Shown piece after piece: positions 43,538-51,369 of a stretch of DNA of 64,000 nt. Position 1 is the first letter of the stretch, and each line of letters opens with the position of its first letter. Source of the DNA: Nonomuraea solani. Its GTDB lineage: Bacteria; Actinomycetota; Actinomycetes; Streptosporangiales; Streptosporangiaceae. Below the pieces are notes generated by a model that searched no databases, was not told the DNA's origin, and saw only the letters and a list, made by a program, of their open reading frames with translations. The stretch is taken from contig NZ_FNVT01000004.1 in assembly GCF_900108335.1 (NCBI RefSeq), positions 620,001 to 684,000 of the forward strand, given 5' to 3'. The translations under genes and the position numbers were made by a program.

Positions 43538-44734
43538 CTAGATCTCCTCCATCCGGAGCCAGGCGCGTGACGGGAGCGGATGCCCGAACAGGCGGGCCGC
43601 GTTGCCGTAGGCGACCCTGGCGATGTCGGCGGGCGGCAGCGTGCCGAGGTTGCGGGCCACGGACTTCTGCGTGTCGGGCCAGGTCGAGTCGGAGTGCGGG
43701 TAGCCGCTCTCCTGCAGCACGTGATCGAGCCCGACCGCGAGCCGCACCCCCGACAGCGCGTGGTCGTCGAGCGTGCCGAAGAAGAAGTTGCGGCGCAGCA
43801 CCTCGCTGGGCTTGAGCCCGCCCTCCCACGCCGCCTCTCCGGCGACCGGGTGGTCGAGGGCGTAGTCGGCGCGCTCGGCCAGCATCGGCAGCCAGCCCAC
43901 GCCGCCCTCGACGATGAGGACACGCAGCGAGGGGAAGCGGAGCGGCAGCCCGGACCAGAGCCAGTCGGCGCAGGCGAACATCGCGCTCGTCGGCATCAGC
44001 GTGGTGATGGCCTCGATGGGCGTGTCGGGCGAGGGCACGGGCGACCAGGAGGAGTCGCCGGTGTGCAGGCAGACGACGGTGCCGGTCTCCTCGCAGGCCG
44101 CGAAGAAGGGGTCCCAGTGGCCCGAGTGGATCGACGGCAGCCGCAGCCGCGTCGGGAACTCGGGGAAGACGACGGCCTTGAAGCCTCGGGCGGCGTTGGC
44201 GCGGATCTCCTTGGCGGCCACGTCGGGATCGGGCAGCCACGGCAGTTGCAGGCCGATGATCCGCTCGGGGTAGGTGCCCGCCCAGACGTCGATGTGCCAG
44301 TCGTTCCACGCCTTGACCAGGGCCAGGCCCAGCTCCTGGTCGCGGGTCCTGGCGAACGGCATGCCCGACTGGCCGGCCAGCATGCCGGGGAAGCAGAGCG
44401 CGGCCCAGATGCCCGCGACGTCCATGTCCTCGATGCGCGCCTCGATGTCATGGCAGCCGGGGCGCATCTGCTCGAACCTCACCGGGTCGAGCGTCCACTG
44501 CTCTCTCGGCAGCCCGGCGCCCACGTCGATGCCGGCGCACGGGTAGGTGGCGCCGCCGTAGCGCCACACCTGATGACCCGCCTCCGTCTCCACGACCTTG
44601 GGCGCGACCTCGGCGTATTTCTCCGGCAACCGATCTTCGAACAGGTCGGGAGGCTCGATCAGGTGATCGTCGGCTGAGATGATCACATAGTCGCGCCGCC
44701 TGGGCTCAGGGTCGGGAAGCAGCGGCGTAGTCAC
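43538..44734 (-). CDS. Amidohydrolase-family (decarboxylase-like) protein
   Basis: 398 residues, an Amidohydro_2-type TIM barrel. VIISADDHLIEPPDLF, LHTGDSSW, LIVEGGVGWLPMLAERADYALD and the terminal VAYGNAARLFGHPLP are the marks of the 6-methylsalicylate/ACMSD decarboxylase-like group. The first metal motif is DDH rather than HxH, as in other actinobacterial members of this branch. Substrate not known. It converges with the DUF1232 gene. GTG 44734. Confidence 0.9.
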   Translation of the reverse strand: MTTPLLPDPEPRRRDYVIISADDHLIEPPDLFEDRLPEKYAEVAPKVVETEAGHQVWRYGGATYPCAGIDVGAGLPREQWTLDPVRFEQMRPGCHDIEARIEDMDVAGIWAALCFPGMLAGQSGMPFARTRDQELGLALVKAWNDWHIDVWAGTYPERIIGLQLPWLPDPDVAAKEIRANAARGFKAVVFPEFPTRLRLPSIHSGHWDPFFAACEETGTVVCLHTGDSSWSPVPSPDTPIEAITTLMPTSAMFACADWLWSGLPLRFPSLRVLIVEGGVGWLPMLAERADYALDHPVAGEAAWEGGLKPSEVLRRNFFFGTLDDHALSGVRLAVGLDHVLQESGYPHSDSTWPDTQKSVARNLGTLPPADIARVAYGNAARLFGHPLPSRAWLRMEEI

Positions 44735-44887
44735 GCACGTAACCGTACGACGCCTGCATAACGTCGAACAAGCTGCGACGTATCCGTTGGGTATCCGAGA
44801 CTTTCTGACCCGGGACCGCCGGGAGGGGGATGGCTGGCGATCCCGGGACGGCGGGCCCGCTCGCGCAGGTGCGGACCCTGGCCCCCT

Positions 44888-45631
44888 CTACCCTTCTGAG
44901 ATCTCTTCAGTCAGCAAATGGGTGCGAAGTTCGGCGATGGTCTCCGGGGAGATCTGGAGGATCTTTGTGACGTACGTCTCGGGCGAGCCGTGCCGCGCCG
45001 TGAGGTCGGTCAGGAAGTGGCGCATGGCCTCGGCGGGCGCCAGCCCGAAGCCCGGCCACAGCGGCGCGCCCGGATGCCTCCTGGTCCAGTCGGCGACGAA
45101 GCGCTCGGTCGCCAGCCCGGTGAGCGCGTAGTCCGCCACGATGTCGTCCTCGCCCACCCCCGCCAGCGACAGGACCAGCGCGGTCAGCACGCCGGTACGG
45201 TCCTTGCCGGCGGCGCAATGGACGACCACGGGCGCGTTGTCGGCTCGCGCGATCGTCTCCAGGGCGATCCTGAGGTTGTCGACGCCGTCCTCGGTCGTCT
45301 CCAGGTAGCGGTCGGCGAGGTAGCGGCCGACGCCGGCCTCCTCGACGTAGGCGGCGACGTCCCAGCGGCGGCCCTCGATGGGCAGGTTCTGGTAGTTCTG
45401 GCCCTCGGTCTCCGGGACTCGCCCCGACCTCTCGACCTCGAACGGGTGCCGCAGGTCGATGACATTGCGCACGCGCAGGGCCCGGAAAGCCGTCAGATCG
45501 TCTCCGGCCAGCCAGCCGAGGGAGTCGGCCCGGTAGAGCCGCTGCCACCTGACGGTGCGCCCGTCTTTGGTGGCATATCCACCCACGTCGCGGAAGTTGC
45601 AGAGGCTGGTGAACTCAATGTGGCGGATCAC
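44888..45631 (-). CDS. Tyrosine-protein phosphatase (dual-specificity type)
   Basis: About 247 residues. The P-loop VVVHCAAGKDRTGVL fits HCxxGxxR(S/T) with its nucleophilic Cys near residue 140. The N-terminus HIEFTSLCNFRDVGGYATKDGRTVRWQRLYRADSL is typical of the actinobacterial/PtpB-like Y_phosphatase3 family. Candidates for the start are GTG 45631, GTG 45640 and ATG 45664; no ribosome site is clearly best. It lies 10 bp from the SURF1 stop, so they probably share a transcript. It may act on phosphotyrosine or phosphoinositides. Confidence 0.9.
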   Translation of the reverse strand: MIRHIEFTSLCNFRDVGGYATKDGRTVRWQRLYRADSLGWLAGDDLTAFRALRVRNVIDLRHPFEVERSGRVPETEGQNYQNLPIEGRRWDVAAYVEEAGVGRYLADRYLETTEDGVDNLRIALETIARADNAPVVVHCAAGKDRTGVLTALVLSLAGVGEDDIVADYALTGLATERFVADWTRRHPGAPLWPGFGLAPAEAMRHFLTDLTARHGSPETYVTKILQISPETIAELRTHLLTEEISEG

Positions 45632-45641
45632 CCTCCACACC

Positions 45642-46466
45642 TTAATTGCCCGAGGTCGGGGCATCTTGGGCGGTAGAGGCGCTTGAGGGCTCCTGAGCCC
45701 TCCGTTCCGCGAGCTCCCGCCTGATCAGCAGGATCCACCCGCCGATCGCGATGCCGATGAACGCCCACCACTGGACCCCGTAGGCCAGGTTGAGCCCGCC
45801 GCCCGCGCCGACGTCGGGCGCGGGCACCGGCTCCGGCGCGGCAGCGGGCTTGGGCTGCTGCTCCGTCAGCTCCACGTAACCGCCCAGCAGCCGGTACGGG
45901 AGCCCCTTCCCGATCTCGCCGGGGTTGATCAGCAGGACCTGGCCGGCCGGCAGCCCGGAGCGGTTCCTGATCCCGCTGGACTCCTCGGTCTCGCTCGTCC
46001 GTAGCCGCCCAGTGACATTTACCTGGCCGGTCGGCGGAGCGGGCACCTCGGGCGCGGCGTCTGCGGTGGCGCCCGCGCGGACCCAGCCCCGGTTCACGAT
46101 CACCGCCGTGCCGTCGCCGGTGACGAGCGGGGTCAGGACGTAGTAGCCGTTGTGGCCGTCTTGGGGGCGGCGGCGTACGAGGAGGGCGTGGGCCGGATCG
46201 TACGTGCCCGCGACCGTGACCCTCCTGAACCGGTCGTCCTCGCCGACCCGCTGCCCGGCGGCCACGATCCGATCCAGCGGCACGGGCGCGGCCTCGATGT
46301 TGGCGGTCACCCGCTCGCTGTTGGCCGACCGCTCCTCGAACCGCCCGAACTGCCACTGCCCGAGGAACACGAAGGCGGGAATGACCAGCAGCACCACCAC
46401 GTGGAGCGAGAGCCATCGAGGCGTCAGCAGGAACCGGTACACGCCTTCAAGAGTAGGCACCGGCAC
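45642..46466 (-). CDS. SURF1 family cytochrome oxidase assembly protein
   Basis: 274 residues. An N-terminal helix (LSLHVVVLLVIPAFVFLGQWQF) and a C-terminal one (GVQWWAFIGIAIGGWILLIRREL) frame an extracytoplasmic SURF1 domain with VNRGWV, DGHNGYYVLTPLV, NVTGRLR and NPGEI. SURF1 proteins support cytochrome c oxidase biogenesis and heme a delivery. A Pro/Ala linker QPKPAAAPEPVPAPD precedes the last helix. GTG 46466; no ctaA or cox genes are adjacent. Confidence 0.93.
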   Translation of the reverse strand: MPVPTLEGVYRFLLTPRWLSLHVVVLLVIPAFVFLGQWQFGRFEERSANSERVTANIEAAPVPLDRIVAAGQRVGEDDRFRRVTVAGTYDPAHALLVRRRPQDGHNGYYVLTPLVTGDGTAVIVNRGWVRAGATADAAPEVPAPPTGQVNVTGRLRTSETEESSGIRNRSGLPAGQVLLINPGEIGKGLPYRLLGGYVELTEQQPKPAAAPEPVPAPDVGAGGGLNLAYGVQWWAFIGIAIGGWILLIRRELAERRAQEPSSASTAQDAPTSGN

Positions 46467-46493
46467 CGGTGCCCCTCCACGCGACCGGCCTGC

Positions 46494-46961
46494 TCAGGCG
46501 CTCCTGAGCTCCGCGCCGTCGCCCGGCAGCGGCGTCACCTCGCGCGGACCGGCCACCTCGTGCCCCTCCGCACAACGGAAATGCTGCTCGATGGGGGCGC
46601 CGCAGTCGCGGTGGGTGAGCAGCACGGGCGGGCCGTCGTCGCCTGTCAGATATTTGTCGCCCCAGTGCATCAGCGCGACGAGCAGCGGATAGAGGTCACG
46701 GCCCTTCTCGGTGAGCCGGTATTCGTCGCGCTGCCGCTGCCCGGGCTCGCGATAGGGCTCCTTGCGCAGCAGGCCCTCGTCGACCAGCCGGGCCAGGCGG
46801 GCGCTGAGCACCTGGCGGGGAGCGCCGGTGCTCGCCTGCATGTCGGCGAACCTCCGTACGCCGGTGAACGCCTCGCGCAGCACCAGGAAGGTCCACTTCT
46901 CCCCGACGATGTCCAGGGTGCGCTCGATCGAGCAGTTGGTCACCCGGAAGGGAACGTTCAT
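46494..46961 (-). CDS. HxlR family transcriptional regulator
   Basis: 155 residues. The winged-helix HxlR core reads CSIERTLDIVGEKWTFLVLREAFTGVRRFADMQASTGAPRQVLSARLARLVDEGLLRKEPYREPGQRQRDEYRLTEKGRDLYPLLVALMHWGD. The first cysteine in NCSIERTLD is the conserved redox/aldehyde-sensing residue of the family. The C-terminal HRDCG-CAEG cysteines are an extra. It is divergent from the GNAT gene across 58 bp that hold an inverted repeat. Confidence 0.92.
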   Translation of the reverse strand: MNVPFRVTNCSIERTLDIVGEKWTFLVLREAFTGVRRFADMQASTGAPRQVLSARLARLVDEGLLRKEPYREPGQRQRDEYRLTEKGRDLYPLLVALMHWGDKYLTGDDGPPVLLTHRDCGAPIEQHFRCAEGHEVAGPREVTPLPGDGAELRSA

Positions 46962-46989
46962 TTTTGCATTATACCTAAGTTCGATTGAC

Positions 46990-47019
46990 AGACTCAGGTC
47001 GTCGGTGCAAGCTGAGTCT
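46990..47019. promoter_or_regulatory. Inverted repeat between the HxlR and GNAT genes
   Basis: AGACTCAG (46990-46997) and CTGAGTCT (47012-47019) are exact inverted copies with 14 bp between; the second arm abuts ATG 47020. It could be the HxlR operator or an mRNA hairpin hiding the GNAT start. Confidence 0.45.
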
Positions 47020-47535
47020 ATGCAGGGAACTCAGATCCGCCCGGTCCGTCCCGGCGACGAGGAACGGATCCGACGCTTCCTGGCCGGGCTGTCGCTGCAC
47101 ACCCAGACGCTCCGGTTCTTCACCGGCGTCTCCCGGCCGGCCGCCGGTCTCGTGCGCGTGCTGCTGACCCTCGACGACCGCCGCGACGCGCTGGTGGCGA
47201 CCACGGAGACGGGGGAGATCGTCGGGCACGCCATGAGCTACCAGGGTGGCTGCACCGACGTCGAGATCGCCGTGGTCGTGACCGACGAGTGGCAGGGCCG
47301 CGGGCTCGGCCCCAGGCTCGTGGACACCCTGCTGCTCCGGGCTTCGGTGCGCGGCGCGAAGACCGTGGGCATGGACATCCTGGGCGAGAATCGGCGCGTG
47401 CTGAGGCTCGTCCGCAGGCTCTGGCCCGACGCCGAGATGAAGGTCGATTCGGGGTCGGTGGCGGTGACCGCTATGATCGATCAGGCTGGCCTATTTGCGG
47501 AACAACGTTCTGGTACCACACCATTGACAGCGTGA
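47020..47535 (+). CDS. GNAT family N-acetyltransferase
   Basis: 171 residues, Gcn5-related fold. Acetyl-CoA pyrophosphate loop is VVVTDEWQGRGLGPRLVD (Q/R-x2-G-x-G/A). The N-terminal IRPVRPGDEERIRRFLAGLSLHTQTLRFF is also usual. ATG 47020. GTGA overlap with the TetR gene downstream shows coupling. Acceptor unknown. Confidence 0.9.
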   Translation: MQGTQIRPVRPGDEERIRRFLAGLSLHTQTLRFFTGVSRPAAGLVRVLLTLDDRRDALVATTETGEIVGHAMSYQGGCTDVEIAVVVTDEWQGRGLGPRLVDTLLLRASVRGAKTVGMDILGENRRVLRLVRRLWPDAEMKVDSGSVAVTAMIDQAGLFAEQRSGTTPLTA

Positions 47536-48128
47536 AGAGTGTCAAGAACGGACGCGACGGCCGGACCCGCATCATCGAGGGCGCCCTCCGCCGGTTCAGC
47601 CAGGACGGAGTGTCGGCCACCACACTGGCCAGCCTCCGTGAGGAAAGCGGCGTCAGCGTCGGCAGCTTCTACCACCACTTCGCCAGCAAAGAGCACGTCT
47701 TCGGCGTGCTTTACGGGGAGATCCTCACCGCCTACCAGGGTGCCTTCCTCGCCGAGCTGGTCCGCCACGACGAGGCCCGCGACGGCATCGAGGCCGTGGT
47801 GGCCTTCCACATGCGGTGGGCCGGGGAGCACCCCGAGCGGGCCAGGCTGCTGATCAGCGAGCGCCCGCCGCGCAAGCAGGAGCCGGGCGGCGCGGAGGTG
47901 GCCGAGCAGCGGCGCACGTTCTTCCGCCAGGTCTCCGACTGGTGGCGGCCGCACATGAAGAACGGCCAGCTCCAGCCCGTGCACGCGACCATGTGCTACG
48001 TGCTGTGGCTCGGGCCGGCGCAGGAGATGTGCCGGCTGTGGTTCGCCGGCGCGCACACGCCCACGGACGAGGAGATCAAGGGGCTCAGCGAGGCGGCCTG
48101 GCAGAGCCTGCGCCAGCCTCCCCAGTGA
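47532..48128 (+). CDS. TetR family transcriptional regulator
   Basis: 198 residues. HTH: GRTRIIEGALRRFSQDGVSATTLASLREESGVSVGSFYHHFASKEHVFGVLYGEIL. The ligand domain is shorter than average. GTG 47532 overlaps the GNAT stop as GTGA. The region just after carries no clear hairpin. Its targets are unknown. Confidence 0.88.
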   Translation: MKSVKNGRDGRTRIIEGALRRFSQDGVSATTLASLREESGVSVGSFYHHFASKEHVFGVLYGEILTAYQGAFLAELVRHDEARDGIEAVVAFHMRWAGEHPERARLLISERPPRKQEPGGAEVAEQRRTFFRQVSDWWRPHMKNGQLQPVHATMCYVLWLGPAQEMCRLWFAGAHTPTDEEIKGLSEAAWQSLRQPPQ

Positions 48129-48190
48129 GCCGTCCCCGCCTGCGCGGGGAGCGATGATCTGGGCACCGTCTGTGGTGTTATTGTCCAAAT

Positions 48191-49141
48191 GTGAGACGAC
48201 CTCGGGCGCTGGTACTGCCCGCCTTGCCGGAGAGCGCGCTCGCGCGCCTGGGCGAGGTCGCCGACCTGACCGAGGCTCCCGCCCGACCGAGCCTCGGCTT
48301 CACCGACGAGCAACTGGCCGACCTGGTCATCGAGACCGGCGCGACCGTGCTCATCACCGACGGCGACCAGGTGCGCACGTCGGTCCTCGGCCTGCAACTG
48401 GACGTAGTGGCCAGCATGGGCCCGCCCACCAGCGTGGACCTGCCGCTGGCCGCCGAGCGCGGGGTGACGGTCCTGCACGCGGCCGACCGCGACCCTGAGT
48501 CGGTCGCGGAGCTGACGCTCGCGCTGATGTTCGCGGTCAGCAGGAACATCGTCACCGCCGACAGGGAAGTACGCAGAGGGCGCGTCTACCACGGCAGGGT
48601 GCCACCGGCACAGCGTCACCGCGGCCGCCGGCTGACCGGCAGGACGTTCGGCATCGTGGGTCTCGGCCGCGTCGGCAGGGCCATGCGCTGGCGCTGTGAG
48701 GGCCTGGGCATGCGGGTGATCGTCTGCGACCCGTTCGTCCCCGAGGCCACCCACACCCTCCCGGCGCTGCTGGCCGAGGCCGACGTGGTGTCGCTGCACG
48801 TGCCGCTGACCGAGAGCACGAGGGGCCTGTTCGGCTACACGGAGTTCGGCGCGATGCGGCCGGGCTCGATCTACCTCAACACCTCGCGCGGCGCGCTGCA
48901 CGACCTCAAGGCGCTGGTGGACGCGCTGCGCTGGGGCCAGGTGGGCGGCGCGGGGCTCGACCACTTCGAGGGCGAGTGGCTCGACCGGGCCCATCCCCTG
49001 ACCAGGCTGCCGAACGTGGTGCTCACGCCACGGCTGGGCGAGGCGACGGGGGAGAGCCGGGAGGAGCTGGCGGAGACGCTGGTGGAGGACATCGCCCGGC
49101 TGCTGCGCGGCGAGGCCCCGGCCCACGGGTACGCACTTTAG
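48191..49141 (+). CDS. D-isomer 2-hydroxyacid dehydrogenase homologue lacking the catalytic His
   Basis: 316 residues. NAD-binding GIVGLGRVGRAMRWRCEGLGMRV and the substrate loop YLNTSRGALHDLKALVDAL with the catalytic Arg are intact, as is the Glu region GAGLDHFEGEWL. The expected TPHLGG/AT motif reads TPRLGEATGES, so the proton-donating His is Arg. That suggests altered chemistry or a non-catalytic role. GTG 48191. Its last codons (GCA CTT TAG) lie in the first unit of the tandem repeats at 49136, so the end of the protein was probably created by repeat expansion. Confidence 0.85.
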   Translation: MRRPRALVLPALPESALARLGEVADLTEAPARPSLGFTDEQLADLVIETGATVLITDGDQVRTSVLGLQLDVVASMGPPTSVDLPLAAERGVTVLHAADRDPESVAELTLALMFAVSRNIVTADREVRRGRVYHGRVPPAQRHRGRRLTGRTFGIVGLGRVGRAMRWRCEGLGMRVIVCDPFVPEATHTLPALLAEADVVSLHVPLTESTRGLFGYTEFGAMRPGSIYLNTSRGALHDLKALVDALRWGQVGGAGLDHFEGEWLDRAHPLTRLPNVVLTPRLGEATGESREELAETLVEDIARLLRGEAPAHGYAL

Positions 49142-49265
49142 GCGAGCTGTCGTACACGCGCCTGCGCTTTGGGCGAGCTGTCGCACGCGTGCCTATGCGC
49201 TTTAGGCGAGCTGTCGCGCCCGCGCCTAGGCGCTTTTGGCGAGCTGCCGCACGCGCGTCGGCACG
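49136..49265. repeat. Four tandem 31-33-bp repeats at the junction of two convergent genes
   Basis: Unit starts: 49136 (31 bp), 49167, 49200 and 49233 (33 bp each). All begin CTTT(A/G/T)GGCGAGCTG(T/C)CG and end (T/A)GCG-like. The last unit is the 3' end of the zinc-ribbon gene on the minus strand (codons RVRQLAKSA and stop). The other three repeat that end beyond its stop, and the first supplies the stop of the dehydrogenase gene. Thirty-three is a multiple of three. No spacers, so not CRISPR. Confidence 0.85.
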
Positions 49266-49537
49266 CGCCAGATCGCCCGGTCGAGCGAGATGTCGAGCCG
49301 CAGGTCACCGCGGTGCCTGCGCAGCCCCGGCACCCGGACACGGTCGTGCACGTCGAACCGGCCGCGGGACGGGTAGCCGAACCCGAGCTCGCCGGGCAGC
49401 ACCCGCAGATCGTCGCGGTTGCCGCAGCGCGGGCACGTCCACGACACCAGGTCCATGCCACGGTTGTAGTCGGAGCAGGCGCTGAAGTATTCGTCGGGCC
49501 CGAATCGGGACTCGCAGGCCAAGCAAGGGATCAGCAT
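49226..49537 (-). CDS. Small zinc-ribbon-like protein
   Basis: 103 residues. Cys pairs C5/C8 (PCLAC) and C35/C38 (TCPRCGNRDDL) suggest a zinc ribbon with a lone Cys21 between. The rest is a basic, beta-rich part (GRFDVHDRVRVPGLRRHRGDLRLDISLDRAIWRV). ATG 49537. It ends in a repeated 33-bp unit. It is related to actinobacterial small hypothetical proteins; function unknown. Confidence 0.7.
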   Translation of the reverse strand: MLIPCLACESRFGPDEYFSACSDYNRGMDLVSWTCPRCGNRDDLRVLPGELGFGYPSRGRFDVHDRVRVPGLRRHRGDLRLDISLDRAIWRVPTRVRQLAKSA

Positions 49538-49691
49538 GGGTCCGCTCCTCGGGGAGGACGTGGTGTGACCTCCTAAGAGATACCGCGCGTGACTTGTCCG
49601 CCGCTTGCAGTTTGCTTGGGTGCTTAAGTAACAGTATGAGCACTGTGGGTATCGGATCATGTGGGCGAGCCCGCGGTGAAAGGATGCTCTT

Positions 49692-51095
49692 GTGGAACGA
49701 CTGCGCCATCACCTCCTCGAATCCGGATACTCGATCGACGGCGTCCGCGAGCGCCTGGGCAGCATGGCCGCCTCGGCCCTGGCCCGCGAAGAACTGGTCC
49801 CGGCCCTGCGCGCGACCGCCGACGCCGACCCGCTGGCCACGTTGATCAGGTTGTGGTGGCTCGGCGTCCCGGTCCCGGCCAAAGACGTCCCCACCGCCGT
49901 ACTCGACTCCGGGCTGGTCGAGACCGACGGCGACCAGGTCCGCGCGACCGTGCACCTGCAGCCCTGGGAGACCGGCGGCTACCTGGTCTCCGACAGGAAG
50001 GTCCGCCCCGGCGACCCCGCGCTGCGGCCCGACCACGTCGTCGGGGCCGGTGGCGCCTCGGCCAACCTGGCCCAGCTCGTCAGCCGCCGGCCGGTCCAGC
50101 GCGCGCTCGACCTGGGCACCGGGTGCGGGGTGCAGGTGCTGCACCTGGCCGGGCGGGCCGGGCACATCACGGCCACCGACCTCAACCCGCGCGCCCTGGA
50201 GCTGGCCAGGCTGAGCTGGGAGCTGTCCGGCGTCGAGGGCGTGGAGGCGCGTGCGGGGTCGATGTTCGAGCCGGTCGAGGACGAGCTGTTCGACCTCGTC
50301 GTGAGCAACCCGCCGTTCGTCATCGCGCCGGCGCGGGAGGGGCGGCTGACCTACCGCGAGTCGGGCGGGGACGGTGACGCCTTCTGCCGCGACCTCGTAC
50401 GCCAGGCGCCCCGCCACCTCAACCCCGGCGGCCAGGCCCACTTCCTGGCCAACTGGCTGCACGTCGAGGGCGAGGACTGGCACGACCGCGTGGGCGGCTG
50501 GCTGCGCGAGACCGGCTGCGACGCCTGGGTGGCGCAGCGCGACGTTCAGGACCCGGCCGAATACGTGGAGCTCTGGCTCAAGGACGCGGCCGAGCAGGGC
50601 ACCGAGCGCTACACCGAGCACTACGACCGCTGGCTGGCCTGGTTCGACGAGCACAAGGTCGAGGGCGTCGGGTTCGGCTGGATCACCATGCGCAACTCGG
50701 GCACGCTCGATCCGGTCGTCCGCGTCGAGCATCTCGCGCACCAGGTCTCGCTGCCGGTCGGCGACTACGTGGACGACGTGATCGACTCCATCGCCGCCGC
50801 GCACCGGGCGCAGGCGCTGGACACGGCGCTGCTGCGTACCACGGAAGGGCTGCTGGACGAGCGGGTCGGCCTGCCGGGCGCGGAAGACCCCATCCGCATC
50901 GTGCTGCGCCAGACGCAGGGGCTGCGCCGCACGCGGGAGGTCGGCACGGTGGAGGCCGCGCTGGCCGGCGTGTGCGACGGCGAACTGGCGCTCGGACCGC
51001 TGCTCAACGTGATCGCCGAGCTGGTCGGCGACGGGGAGATCGCCGACTCCGACAAGGTCAGGCCCCTCATCGCCGAGGGATACTTCCTGCTTTAA
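49692..51095 (+). CDS. Class I SAM-dependent methyltransferase with extra N- and C-terminal domains
   Basis: 467 residues. An N-terminal helical domain (1-115), a central Rossmann methyltransferase with LDLGTGCGVQVLHLA, DLNPRALELA and NPPF (VVSNPPFVI), and a C-terminal domain of about 150 residues. The NPPF motif marks methylation of a planar nitrogen, as in HemK/PrmC- and N6-adenine-type enzymes. The three-part layout is conserved in actinomycetes; substrate unknown. GTG 49692 follows GAAAGGA. Confidence 0.88.
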   Translation: MERLRHHLLESGYSIDGVRERLGSMAASALAREELVPALRATADADPLATLIRLWWLGVPVPAKDVPTAVLDSGLVETDGDQVRATVHLQPWETGGYLVSDRKVRPGDPALRPDHVVGAGGASANLAQLVSRRPVQRALDLGTGCGVQVLHLAGRAGHITATDLNPRALELARLSWELSGVEGVEARAGSMFEPVEDELFDLVVSNPPFVIAPAREGRLTYRESGGDGDAFCRDLVRQAPRHLNPGGQAHFLANWLHVEGEDWHDRVGGWLRETGCDAWVAQRDVQDPAEYVELWLKDAAEQGTERYTEHYDRWLAWFDEHKVEGVGFGWITMRNSGTLDPVVRVEHLAHQVSLPVGDYVDDVIDSIAAAHRAQALDTALLRTTEGLLDERVGLPGAEDPIRIVLRQTQGLRRTREVGTVEAALAGVCDGELALGPLLNVIAELVGDGEIADSDKVRPLIAEGYFLL

Positions 51096-51369
51096 TCCGC
51101 CGTTGATTCGACGTTGACCCCTCAGGAGGAGGCTCTCAGTCAAGACACGGACCTGGGGGGTTCGAGGGCCGTGTCAGGTCCGGCCGGTCGTCTGTGTGAG
51201 GCGGCTAGCCACCACGCGGAGCATCCGGATAACCGGGCCCCCTAGCGACGCGTGGCGGCAAAGGATGGCCGGCCGGGCTGAACACCATTGATCACGAGCA
51301 ATTCGTGACTCCCTAAGGACAGCCTTGATCAACCATGTGTGGATGACACGTCTGGACGACGAGCTGTAC
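51096..51369. other. Non-coding gap with inverted repeats between convergent genes
   Basis: Contains GGACCTG/CAGGTCC around 51150-51181 with ACACGG/CCGTGT overlapping it, and CCACGCG (51212-51218) paired with CGCGTGG (51249-51255). These may terminate both genes. I see no ORF or known RNA here. Confidence 0.4.

Noticed and set aside
49136-49265. Tandem repeats as a CRISPR array
   Set aside because: Units are directly joined with no spacers, and no cas genes are present.
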